53,848 nucleotides of DNA from Liolophura sinensis (taxonomy: Eukaryota > Mollusca > Polyplacophora > Chitonida > Chitonidae). Location of the stretch: assembly GCF_032854445.1 (NCBI RefSeq), contig NW_027018229.1, positions 1-53,848 of the forward strand, in the 5' to 3' direction. Shown piece after piece: positions 32,833-45,436 of the stretch. Position 1 is the stretch's first letter, and each line of letters starts with the position of its first letter. The notes beneath the pieces were generated by a model, which saw only the letters and a program-made list of their open reading frames with translations, was not told where the DNA came from and did not search any database. The translations under genes were made by a program, and so were the position numbers.

Positions 32833-33928
32833 ATGCGCAATTGGGTCAGGCATCTCAGCTGTTGAAAAATTTCAAATTTCCTTGGTTTCCATGGAGTAAG
32901 AGCCGTTGCTGGGCACGTGATTTTGACATAAATGATGATTCAATTGTGGCTACAGCCAAAAAGTATTGGTCGGAGAGCAACGCGGTTTGCACCATTCGAT
33001 TTCTCGTCAGAAAATACGTCGGATTAGCCTCTTACCAGCACGATTGGAGCATTTTTTTTACTTTTGGATTTTTGCCTGGTCCTTTTGCTAATTGAAATCG
33101 GCTACATGTACTATGTACCATCGCGACTGGTCATTACTATATTCAACTTTTGATTATAAGTTATGTGCCCTTCGGTAGCCCAGAAGATGTCAAATCTTTG
33201 GGCCAAGCCCATTTAACTCACCCAGCAAATGTCTTACTTCTAAGTCGAAGATAAACTTAATCTCTTTATCTACATGTAGAAAAACCACACCATTTTTATA
33301 TAAAAACCACAAGGTACTTGATACAGTCTGCTGTAAAAAGTACAATTGAACACTGACCCACATCAATAAGGTGCCAAAAGATGCGCAATTGGGTCTGGCA
33401 TCTCCAGCTGTTGAAAAATTGCAAATTTCCTTGGTTTCCATGGAGTAAGAGCCGTTGCTGGGCACGTGATTTTGACATAAATGATGATTCAATTGTGGCT
33501 ACAGCCAAAAGTATTGGTCGGAGAGCAACGCGGTTTGCACCATTCGATTTCTCGTCACAAAATACGTCGGATTAGCCTCTTACCAGCAGCATTGGAACAT
33601 TTTTTCCACTTTTGGATTTTTGCCTGGTCCTTTTGCTCATTGAAATCGGCTACATGTACTATGTACAATCGCGACTGGTCATTACTATATTCAACTTTTG
33701 ATTATAAGTTATGTGCCCTTCGGTAGCCCAGAAGATGTCAAATCTTTGGGCCAAGCCCATTTAACTCACCCAGCAAATGTCTTACTTCTAAGTCGAAGAT
33801 AAACTCAATGTCTTTATCTACATGTAGAAAAACCACACCATTTTTATATAAAAAACACAAGGTACTTGATACAGTCTGCTGTAAAAAGTACAATTGAACA
33901 CTGACCCACATCAATAAGGTGCCAAAAG
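32833..33928 (+). repeat. HOR dimer m60-m61, second occurrence
   Basis: m60 (32833) repeats m43 (GTCAGAAAAT, CACGATTGG, TACCATCG) with TTTCAAA, a lost C in CATCTCAGC near 32855 and an extra A in CCAAAAAGT near 32957. m61 (33381) repeats m44 (GCTCATT, TCAATGT). A private change in m61, GGGTCTGGC near 33395, removes a stop codon on the minus strand and leaves a 100-codon open frame at 33190-33492. It lies 17 monomers (9,318 bp) from m43-m44. Confidence 0.87.
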
Positions 33929-36666
33929 ATGCGCAATTGGGTCAGGCATCTCCAGCTGTTGAAAAATATCAAATTTCCTTGGTTTCCATGGAGTAAGAGC
34001 CGTTGCTGGGCACGTGATTTTGACATAAATGATGATTCAATTGTGGCTACAGCCAAAAGTATTGGTCGGAGAGCAACGCGGTTTGCACCATTCGATTTCT
34101 CGTCAGAAAATACGTCGGATTAGCCTCTTACCAGCACGATTAGAGCATTTTTTTTACTTTTGGATTTTTGCCTGGTCCTTTTGCTAATTGAAATCGGCTA
34201 CATGTACTATGTACCATCGCGACTGGTCATTACTATATTCAACTTTTGATTATAAGTTATGTGCCCTTCGGTAGCCCAGAAGATGTCAAATCTTTGGGCC
34301 AAGCCCATTTAACTCACCCAGCAAATGTCTTACTTCTAAGTCGAAGATAAACTTAATCTCTTTATCTACATGTAGAAAAACCACACCATTTTTATATAAA
34401 AACCACAAGGTACTTGATACAGTCTGCTGTAAAAAGTACAATTGAACACTGACCCACATCAATAAGGTGCCAAAAGATGCGCAATTGGGTCAGGCATCTC
34501 CAGCTGTTGAAAAATTGCAAATTTCCTTGGTTTCCATGGAGTAAGAGCCGTTGCTGGGCACGTGATTTTGACATAAATGATGATTCAATTGTGGCTACAG
34601 CCAAAAGTATTGGTCGGAGAGCAACGCGGTTTGCACCATTCGATTTCTCGTCACAAAATACGTCAGATTAGCCTCTTACCAGCAGCATTGGAACATTTTT
34701 TCCACTTTTGGATTTTTGCCTGGTCCTTTTGCTAATTGAAATCGGCTACATGTACTATGTACAATCGCGACTGGTCATTACTATATTCAACTTTTGATTA
34801 TAAGTTATGTGCCCTTCGGTAGCCCAGAAGATGTCAAATCTTTGGGCCAAGCCCATTTAACTCACCCAGCAAATGTCTTACTTCTAAGTCGAAGATAAAC
34901 TCAATGTCTTTATCTACATGTAGAAAAACCACACCATTTTTATATAAAAAACACAAGGTACTTGATACAGTCTGCTGTAAAAAGTACAATTGAACACTGA
35001 CCCACATCAATAAGGTGCCAAAAGATGCGCAATTGGGTCAGGCATCTTTAGCTGTTGAAAAATTGCAAATTTCCTTGGTTTCCATGGAGTAAGAGCCGTT
35101 GCTGGGCACGTGATTTTGACATAAATGATGATTCAATTGTGGCTACAGCCAAAAGTATTGGTCGGAGAGCAACGCGGTTTGCACCATTCGATTTCTCGTC
35201 ACAAAATACGTCGGATTAGCCTCTTACCAGCAGCATTGGAACATTTTTTCCACTTTTGGATTTTTGCCTGGTCCTTTTGCTAATTGAAATCGGCTACATG
35301 TACTATGTACAATCGCGACTGGTCATTACTATATTCAACTTTTGATTATAAGTTATGTGCCCTTCGGTAGCCCAGAAGATGTCAAATCTTTGGGCCAAGC
35401 CCATTTAACTCACCCAGCAAATGTCTTACTTCTAAGTCGAAGATAAACTCAATGTCTTTATCTACATGTAGAAAAACCACACCATTTTTATATAAAAAAC
35501 ACAAGGTACTTGATACAGTCTGCTGTAAAAAGTACAATTGAACACTGACCCACATCAATAAGGTGCCAAAAGATGCGCAATTGGGTCAGGCATCTCCAGC
35601 TGTTGAAAAATTGCAAATTTCCTTGGTTTCCATGGAGTAAGAGCCGTTGCTGGGCACGTGATTTTGACATAAATGATGATTCAATTGTGGCTACAGCCAA
35701 ACGTATTGGTCGGAGAGCAACGCGGTTTGCACCATTCGATTTCTCGTCACAAAATACGTCGGATTAGCCTCTTACCAGCACGATTGGAGCATTTTTTTTT
35801 ACTTTTGGATTTTTGCCTGGTCCTTTTGCTAATTGAAATCGGCTACATGTACTATGTACAATCGCGACTGGTCATTACTATATTCAACTTTTGATTATAA
35901 GTTATGTGCCCTTCGGTAGCCCAGAAGACGTCAAATCTTTGGGCCAAGCCCATTTAACTCACCCAGCAAATGTCTTACTTCTAAGTCGAAGATAAACTCA
36001 ATGTCTTTATCTACATGTAGAAAAACCACACCATTTTTATATAAAAAACACAAGGTACTTGATACAGTCTGCTGTAAAAAGTACAATTGAACACTGACCC
36101 ACATCAATAAGGTGCCAAAAGATGCGCAATTGGGTCAGGCATCTCCAGCTGTTGAAAAATTGGAAATTTCCTTGGTTTCCATGGAGTAAGAGCCGTTGCT
36201 GGGCACGTGATTTTGACATAAATGATGATTCAATTGTGGCTACAGCCAAAAGTATTGGTCGGAGAGCAACGCGGTTTGCACCATTCGATTTCTCGTCACA
36301 AAATACGTCGGATTAGCCTCTTACCAGCAGCATTGGAACATTTTTTCCACTTTTGGATTTTTGCCTGGTCCTTTTGCTAATTGAAATCGGCTACATGTAC
36401 TATGTACAATCGCGACTGGTCATTACTATATTCAACTTTTGATTATAAGTTATGTGCCCTTCGGTAGCCCAGAAGATGTCACTTTGGGCCAAGCCCATTT
36501 AACTCACCCAGCAAATGTCTTACTTCTAAGTCGAAGATAAACTTAATCTCTTTATCTACATGTAGAAAAACCACACCATTTTTATATAAAAAACACAAGG
36601 TACTTGATACAGTCTGCTGTAAAAAGTACAATTGAACACTGACCCACATCAATAAGGTGCCAAAAG
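33929..36666 (+). repeat. Pentamer HOR, copy d (m62-m66)
   Basis: Starts are 33929, 34477, 35025, 35573 and 36122. m62 has the AATATCAAA/GTCAGAAAAT/CACGATTAGAG haplotype exactly as m45; m63 has TACGTCAGAT; m64 has CTTTAGCTG near 35047; m65 has T9 and GACGTC. m66 diverges, with TTGG, a net 3-base deletion at about 36481 (GTCACTTTGG, making it 545 bp) and TTAATCT. Together with m60-m61 it reproduces m43-m48, so the copied segment is 23515-26803 with 32833-36121. Confidence 0.92.
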
Positions 36667-38311
36667 ATGCGCAATTGGGTCAGGCATCTCCAAGTGTTGA
36701 AAAATTGCAAATTTCCTTGGTTTCCATGGAGTAAGAGCCGTTGCTGGGCACGTGATTTTGACATAAATGATCATTCAATTGTGGCTACAGCCAAAAGTAT
36801 TGGTCGGAGAGCAACGCGGTTTGCACCATTCGATTTCTCGTCACAAAATACGTCGGATTAGCCTCTTACCAGCAGCATTGGAACATTTTTTCCACTTTTG
36901 GATTTTTGCCTGGTCCTTTTGCTAATTGAAATCGGCTACATGTACTATGTACAATCGCGACTGGTCATTACTATATTCAACTTTTGATTATAAGTTATGT
37001 GCCCTTCGGTAGCCCAGAAGATGTCAAATCTTTGGGCCAAGCCCATTTAACTCACCCAGCAAATGTCTTACTTCTAAGTCGAAGATAAACTTAATCTCTT
37101 TATCTACATGTAGAAAAACCACACCATTTTTATATAAAAAACACAAGGTACTTGATACAGTCTGCTGTAAAAAGTACAATTGAACACTGACCCACATCAA
37201 TAAGGTGCCAAAAGATGCGCAATTGGGTCAGGCATCTCCAGGTGTTGAAAAATTGCAAATTTCCTTGGTTTCCATGGAGTAAGAGCCGTTGCTGGGCACG
37301 TGATTTTGACATAAATGATGATTCAATTGTGGCTACAGCCAAAAGTATTGGTCGGAGAGCAACGCGGTTTGCACCATTCGATTTCTCGTCACAAAATACG
37401 TCGGATTAGCCTCTTACCAGCAGCATTGGAACATTTTTTCCACTTTTGGATTTTTGCCTGGTCCTTTTGCTAATTGAAATCGGCTACATGTACTATGTAC
37501 AATCGCGACTGGTCATTACTATATTCAACTTTTGATTATAAGTTATGTGCCCTTCGGTAGCCCAGAAGATGTCAAATCTTTGGGCCAAGCCCATTTAACT
37601 CACCCAGCAAATGTCTTACTTCTAAGTCGAAGATAAACTCAATGTCTTTATCTACATGTAGAAAAACCACACCATTTTTATATAAAAAACACAAGGTACT
37701 TGATACAGTCTGCTGTAAAAAGTACAATTGAACACTGACCCACATCAATAAGGTGCCAAAAGATGCGCAATTGGGTCAGGCATCTCCAGGTGTTGAAAAA
37801 TTGCAAATTTCCTTGGTTTCCATGGAGTAAGAGCCGTTGCTGGGCACGTGATTTTGACATAAATGATGATTCAATTGTGGCTACAGCCAAAAGTATTGGT
37901 CGGAGAGCAACGCGGTTTGCACCATTCGATTTCTCGTCACAAAATACGTCGGATTAGCCTCTTACCAGCACGATTGGAGCATTTTTTTTTACTTTTGGAT
38001 TTTTGCCTGGTCCTTTTGCTAATTGAAATCGGCTACATGTACTATGTACAATCGCGACTGGTCATTACTATATTCAACTTTTGATTATAAGTTATGTGCC
38101 CTTCGGTAGCCCAGAAGATGTCAAATCTTTGGGCCAAGCCCATTTAACTCACCCAGCAAATGTCTTACTTCTAAGTCGAAGATAAACTTAATCTCTTTAT
38201 CTACATGTAGAAAAACCACACCATTTTTATATAAAAACCACAAGGTACTTGATACAGTCTGCTGTAAAAAGTACAATTGAACACTGACCCACATCAATAA
38301 GGTGCCAAAAG
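36667..38311 (+). repeat. Transition monomers m67-m69
   Basis: Starts are 36667, 37215 and 37763. m67 has a unique AAGTG (near 36692) and TGATCATT near 36769, the latter shared only with m82 (44889). m68 is AGGTG/TTGC with TCAATGT. m69 is AGGTG/TTGC with a T9 run, but AGATGTC rather than the GACGTC that accompanies every other T9 run. From here to the right end the AGGTG allele, absent from m41 to m66, becomes common. Confidence 0.85.
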
Positions 38312-41051
38312 ATGCGCAATTGGGTCAGGCATCTCCAGCTGTTGAAAAATTGCAAATTTCCTTGGTTTCCATGGAGTAAGAGCCGTTGCTGGGCACGTGA
38401 TTTTGACATAAATGATGATTCAATTGTGGCTACAGCCAAAAGTATTGGTCGGAGAGTAACGCGGTTTGCACCATTCGATTTCTCGTCACAAAATACGTCA
38501 GATTAGCCTCTTACCAGCAGCATTGAAACATTTTTTCCACTTTTGGATTTTTGACTGGTCCTTTTGCTAATTGAAATCGGCTACATGTACTATGTACAAT
38601 CGCGATTGGTCATTACTATATTCAACTTTTGATTATAAGTTATGTGCCCTTCGGTAGCCCAGAAGATGTCAAATCTTTGGGCCAAGCCCATTTAACTCAC
38701 CCAGCAAATGTCTTACTTCTAAGTCGAAGATAAACTTAATCTCTTTATCTACATGTAGAAAAACCACACCATTTTTATATAAAAAACACAAGGTACTTGA
38801 TACAGTCTGCTGTAAAAAGTACAATTGAACACTGACCCACATCAATAAGGTGCCAAAAGATGCGCAATTGGGTCAGGCATCTCCAGGTGTTGAAAAATTG
38901 CAAATTTCCTTGGTTTCCATGGAGTAAGAGCCGTTGCTGGGCACGTGATTTTGACATAAATGATGATTCAATTGTGGCTACAGCCAAAAGTATTGGTCGG
39001 AGAGCAACGCGGTTTGCACCATTCGATTTCTCGTCACAAAATACGTCGGATTAGCCTCTTACCAGCAGCATTGGAACATTTTTTCCACTGTTGGATTTTT
39101 GCCTGGTCCTTTTGCTAATTGAAATCGGCTATATGTACTATGTACCATCGCGACTGGTCATTACTATATTCAACTTTTGATTATAAGTTATGTGCCCTTC
39201 GGTAGCCCAGAAGACGTCAAATCTTTGGGCCAAGCCCATTTAACTCACCCAGCAAATGTCTTACTTCTAAGTCGAAGATAAACTCAATGTCTTTATCTAC
39301 ATGTAGTAAAACCACACCATTTTTATATAAAAAACACAAGGTACTTGATACAGTCTGCTGTAAAAAGTACAATTGAACACTGACCCACATCAATAAGGTG
39401 CCAAAAGATGCGCAATTGGGTCAGGCATCTCCAGCTGTTGAAAAATTGGAAATTTCCTTGGTTTCCATGGAGTAAGAGCCGTTGCTGGGCACGTGATTTT
39501 GACATAAATGATGATTCAATTGTGGCTACAGCCAAAAGTATTGGTCGGAGAGCAACGCGGTTTGCACCATTCGATTTCTCGTCACAAAATACGTCGGATT
39601 AGCCTCTTACCAGCACGATTGGAGCATTTTTTTTACTTTTGGATTTTTGCCTGGTCCTTTTGCTAATTGAAATCGGCTACATGTACTATGTACAATCGCG
39701 ACTGGTCATTACTATATTCAACTTTTGATTATAAGTTATGTGCCCTTCGGTAGCCCAGAAGATGTCAAATCTTTGGGCCAAGCCCATTTAACTCACCCAG
39801 CAAATGTCTTACTTCTAAGTCGAAGATAAACTTAATCTCTTTATCTACATGTAGAAAAACCACACCATTTTTATATAAAAACCACAAGGTACTTGATACA
39901 GTCTGCTGTAAAAAGTACAATTGAACACTGACCCACATCAATAAGGTGCCAAAAGATGCGCAATTGGGTCAGGCATCTCCAGGTGTTGAAAAATTGCAAA
40001 TTTCCTTGGTTTCCATGGAGTAAGAGCCGTTGCTGGGCACGTGATTTTGACATAAATGATGATTCAATTGTGGCTACAGCCAAAAGTATTGGTCGGAGAG
40101 TAACGCGGTTTGCACCATTCGATTTCTCGTCACAAAATACGTCAGATTAGCCTCTTACCAGCAGCATTGAAACATTTTTTCCACTTTTGGATTTTTGCCT
40201 GGTCCTTTTGCTAATTGAAATCGGCTACATGTACTATGTACCATCGCGACTGGTCATTACTATATTCAACTTTTGATTATAAGTTATGTGCCCTTCGGTA
40301 GCCCAGAAGACGTCAAATCTTTGGGCCAAGCCCATTTAACTCACCCAGCAAATGTCTTACTTCTAAGTCGAAGATAAACTCAATGTCTTTATCTACATGT
40401 AGAAAAACCACACCATTTTTATATAAAAAACACAAGGTACTTGATACAGTCTGCTGTAAAAAGTACAATTGAACACTGACCCACATCAATAAGGTGCCAA
40501 AAGATGCGCAATTGGGTCAGGCATCTCCAGCTGTTGAAAAATTGGAAATTTCCTTGGTTTCCATGGAGTAAGAGCCGTTGCTGGGCACGTGATTTTGACA
40601 TAAATGATGATTCAATTGTGGCTACAGCCAAAAGTATTGGTCGGAGAGCAACGCGGTTTGCACCATTCGATTTCTCGTCACAAAATACGTCGGATTAGCC
40701 TCTTACCAGCACGATTGGAGCATTTTTTTTACTTTTGGATTTTTGCCTGGTCCTTTTGCTAATTGAAATCGGCTACATGTACTATGTACAATCGCGACTG
40801 GTCATTACTATATTCAACTTTTGATTATAAGTTATGTGCCCTTCGGTAGCCCAGAAGATGTCAAATCTTTGGGCCAAGCCCATTTAACTCACCCAGCAAA
40901 TGTCTTACTTCTAAGTCGAAGATAAACTTAATCTCTTTATCTACATGTAGAAAAACCACACCATTTTTATATAAAAACCACAAGGTACTTGATACAGTCT
41001 GCTGTAAAAAGTACAATTGAACACTGACCCACATCAATAAGGTGCCAAAAG
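38312..41051 (+). repeat. Pentamer HOR of the right half, copy 1 (m70-m74, 2,740 bp)
   Basis: Starts are 38312, 38860, 39408, 39956 and 40504. m70 has GAGTAACG, TACGTCAGAT, CATTGAAAC, TTGACTGG and CGCGATTGG. m71 has CCACTGTTGG, CTATATGTAC, TACCATCG, GACGTC and ATGTAGTAAAA (which breaks the CTACATGTAG palindrome). m72 has AGCTG/TTGG and CACGATTGG-T8. m73 is a mosaic. m74 repeats m72. The m72-m73 pair therefore partly duplicates m74-m75, which makes a local 1,096-bp dimer period inside the 2,740-bp pentamer. Confidence 0.9.
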
Positions 41052-43791
41052 ATGCGCAATTGGGTCAGGCATCTCCAGGTGTTGAAAAATTGCAAATTTC
41101 CTTGGTTTCCATGGAGTAAGAGCCGTTGCTGGGCACGTGATTTTGACATAAATGATGATTCAATTGTGGCTACAGCCAAAAGTATTGGTCGGAGAGTAAC
41201 GCGGTTTGCACCATTCGATTTCTCGTCACAAAATACGTCAGATTAGCCTCTTACCAGCAGCATTGAAACATTTTTTCCACTTTTGGATTTTTGACTGGTC
41301 CTTTTGCTAATTGAAATCGGCTACATGTACTATGTACAATCGCGATTGGTCATTACTATATTCAACTTTTGATTATAAGTTATGTGCCCTTCGGTAGCCC
41401 AGAAGATGTCAAATCTTTGGGCCAAGCCCATTTAACTCACCCAGCAAATGTCTTACTTCTAAGTCGAAGATAAACTTAATCTCTTTATCTACATGTAGAA
41501 AAACCACACCATTTTTATATAAAAAACACAAGGTACTTGATACAGTCTGCTGTAAAAAGTACAATTGAACACTGACCCACATCAATAAGGTGCCAAAAGA
41601 TGCGCAATTGGGTCAGGCATCTCCAGGTGTTGAAAAATTGCAAATTTCCTTGGTTTCCATGGAGTAAGAGCCGTTGCTGGGCACGTGATTTTGACATAAA
41701 TGATGATTCAATTGTGGCTACAGCCAAAAGTATTGGTCGGAGAGCAACGCGGTTTGCACCATTCGATTTCTCGTCACAAAATACGTCGGATTAGCCTCTT
41801 ACCAGCAGCATTGGAACATTTTTTCCACTGTTGGATTTTTGCCTGGTCCTTTTGCTAATTGAAATCGGCTATATGTACTATGTACCATCGCGACTGGTCA
41901 TTACTATATTCAACTTTTGATTATAAGTTATGTGCCCTTCGGTAGCCCAGAAGACGTCAAATCTTTGGGCCAAGCCCATTTAACTCACCCAGCAAATGTC
42001 TTACTTCTAAGTCGAAGATAAACTCAATGTCTTTATCTACATGTAGTAAAACCACACCATTTTTATATAAAAAACACAAGGTACTTGATACAGTCTGCTG
42101 TAAAAAGTACAATTGAACACTGACCCACATCAATAAGGTGCCAAAAGATGCGCAATTGGGTCAGGCATCTCCAGCTGTTGAAAAATTGGAAATTTCCTTG
42201 GTTTCCATGGAGTAAGAGCCGTTGCTGGGCACGTGATTTTGACATAAATGATGATTCAATTGTGGCTACAGCCAAAAGTATTGGTCGGAGAGCAACGCGG
42301 TTTGCACCATTCGATTTCTCGTCACAAAATACGTCGGATTAGCCTCTTACCAGCAGCATTGGAACATTTTTTCCACTTTTGGATTTTTGCCTGGTCCTTT
42401 TGCTAATTGAAATCGGCTACATGTACTATGTACAATCGCGACTGGTCATTACTATATTCAACTTTTGATTATAAGTTATGTGCCCTTCGGTAGCCCAGAA
42501 GATGTCAAATCTTTGGGCCAAGCCCATTTAACTCACCCAGCAAATGTCCTACCTCTAAGTCGAAGATAAACTTAATCTCTTTATCTACATGTAGAAAAAC
42601 CACACCATTTTTATATAAAAACCACAAGGTACTTGATACAGTCTGCTGTAAAAAGTACAATTGAACACTGACCCACATCAATAAGGTGCCAAAAGATGCG
42701 CAATTGGGTCAGGCATCTCCAGGTGTTGAAAAATTGCAAATTTCCTTGGTTTCCATGGAGTAAGAGCCGTTGCTGGGCACGTGATTTTGACATAAATGAT
42801 GATTCAATTGTGGCTACAGCCAAAAGTATTGGTCGGAGAGCAACGCGGTTTGCACCATTCGATTTCTCGTCACAAAATACGTCGGATTAGCCTCTTACCA
42901 GCACGATTGGAGCATTTTTTTTACTTTTGGATTTTTGCCTGGTCCTTTTGCTAATTGAAATCGGCTACATGTACTATGTACAATCGCGACTGGTCATTAC
43001 TATATTCAACTTTTGATTATAAGTTATGTGCCCTTCGGTAGCCCAGAAGATGTCAAATCTTTGGGCCAAGCCCATTTAACTCACCCAGCAAATGTCTTAC
43101 TTCTAAGTCGAAGATAAACTTAATCTCTTTATCTACATGTAGAAAAACCACACCATTTTTATATAAAAAACACAAGGTACTTGATACAGTCTGCTGTAAA
43201 AAGTACAATTGAACACTGACCCACATCAATAAGGTGCCAAAAGATGCGCAATTGGGTCAGGCATCTCCAGGTGTTGAAAAATTGCAAATTTCCTTGGTTT
43301 CCATGGAGTAAGAGCCGTTGCTGGGCACGTGATTTTGACATAAATGATGATTCAATTGTGGCTACAGCCAAAAGTATTGGTCGGAGAGCAACGCGGTTTG
43401 CACCATTCGATTTCTCGTCACAAAATACGTCGGATTAGCCTCTTACCAGCAGCATTGGAACATTTTTTCCACTTTTGGATTTTTGCCTGGTCCTTTTGCT
43501 AATTGAAATCGGCTACATGTACTATGTACCATCGCGACTGGTCATTACTATATTCAACTTTTGATTATAAGTTATGTGCCCTTCGGTAGCCCAGAAGATG
43601 TCAAATCTTTGGGCCAAGCCCATTTAACTCACCCAGCAAATGTCTTACTTCTAAGTCGAAGATAAACTCAATGTCTTTATCTACATGTAGAAAAACCACA
43701 CCATTTTTATATAAAAAACACAAGGTACTTGATACAGTCTGCTGTAAAAAGTACAATTGAACACTGACCCACATCAATAAGGTGCCAAAAG
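41052..43791 (+). repeat. Pentamer HOR of the right half, copy 2 (m75-m79, 2,740 bp)
   Basis: Starts are 41052, 41600, 42148, 42696 and 43244. m75 and m76 reproduce all rare alleles of m70 and m71 at a constant offset of 2,740 bp, except that m75 has AGGTG where m70 has AGCTG. m77 shares TTGG with m72 but has the CAGCATT form and a private GTCCTACCTC near 42547. m78-m79 do not match m73-m74 closely. The true duplicated segment is thus about 38.3-39.6 kb with 41.05-42.3 kb, with edited right halves. Confidence 0.87.
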
Positions 43792-45436
43792 ATGCGCAAT
43801 TGGGTCAGGCATCTCCAGCTGTTGAAAAATTGCAAATTTCCTTGGTTTCCATGGAGTAAGAGCCGTTGCTGGGCACGTGATTTTGACATAAATGATGATT
43901 CAATTGTGGCTACAGCCAAAAGTATTGGTCGGAGAGCAACGCGGTTTGCACCATTCGATTTCTCGTCACAAAATACGTCGGATTAGCCTCTTACCAGCAG
44001 CATTGGAACATTTTTTCCACTTTTGGATTTTTGCCTGGTCTATTTGCTAATTGAAATCGGCTACATGTACTATGTACAATCGCGACTGGTCATTACTATA
44101 TTCAACTTTTGATTATAAGTTATGTGCCCTTCGGTAGCCCAGAAGATGTCAAATCTTTGGGCCAAGCCCATTTAACTCACCCAGCAAATGTCTTACCTCT
44201 AAGTCGAAGATAAACTTAATCTCTTTATCTACATGTAGAAAAACCACACCATTTTTATATAAAAACCACAAGGTTCTTGATACAGTCTGCTGTAAAAAGT
44301 ACAATTGAACACTGACCCACATCAATAAGGTGCCAAAAGATGCGCAATTGGGTCAGGCATCTCCAGCTGTTGAAAAATTGCAAATTTCCTTGGTTTCCAT
44401 GGAGTAAGAGCCGTTGCTGGGCACGTGATTTTGACATAAATGATGATTCAATTGTGGCTACAGCCAAAAGTATTGGTCGGAGAGCAACGCGGTTTGCACC
44501 ATTCGATTTCTCGTCACAAAATACGTCGGATTAGCCTCTTACCAGCAGCATTGGAACATTTTTTCCACTTTTGGATTTTTGCCTGGTCCTTTTGCTAATT
44601 GAAATCGGCTACATGTACTATGTACAATCGCGACTGGTCATTACTATATTCAACTTTTGATTATAAGTTATGTGCCCTTCGGTAGCCCAGAAGATGTCAA
44701 ATCTTTGGGCCAAGCCCATTTAACTCACCCAGCAAATGTCTTACTTCTAAGTCGAAGATAAACTTAATCTCTTTATCTACATGTAGAAAAACCACACCAT
44801 TTTTTATATAAAAACCACAAGGTACTTAATACAGTCTGCTGTAAAAAGTACAATTGAACACTGACCCACATCAATAAGGTGCCAAAAGATGCGCAATTGG
44901 GTCAGGCATCTCCAGGTGTTGAAAAATTGCAAATTTCCTTGGTTTCCATGGAGTAAGAGCCGTTGCTGGGCACGTGATTTTGACATAAATGATCATTCAA
45001 TTGTGGCTACAGCCAAAAGTATTGGTCGGAGAGCAACGCGGTTTGCACCATTCGATTTCTCGTCACAAAATACGTCGGATTAGCCTCTTACCAGCAGCAT
45101 TGGAACATTTTTTCCACTTTTGGATTTTTGCCTGGTCCTTTTGCTAATTGAAATCGGCTACATGTACTATGTACAATCGCGACTGGTCATTACTATATTC
45201 AACTTTTGATTATAAGTTATGTGCCCTTCGGTAGCCCAGAAGATGTCAAATCTTTGGGCCAAGCCCATTTAACTCACCCAGCAAATGTCTTACTTCTAAG
45301 TCGAAGATAAACTCAATGTCTTTATCTACATGTAGAAAAACCACACCATTTTTATATAAAAAACACAAGGTACTTGATACAGTCTGCTGTAAAAAGTACA
45401 ATTGAACACTGACCCACATCAATAAGGTGCCAAAAG
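43792..45436 (+). repeat. Transition monomers m80-m82
   Basis: Starts are 43792, 44340 and 44889. m80 has TGGTCTATTTGC near 44039 (CC to TA), TTACCTCTAAG near 44195 (a change shared with m77) and AGGTTCTTGA near 44272. m81 has an extra T before ATATAAAA near 44805 and ACTTAATAC near 44825. m82 carries TGATCATT near 44991, shared only with m67. None of the three forms a repeated multi-monomer unit here. Confidence 0.85.
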
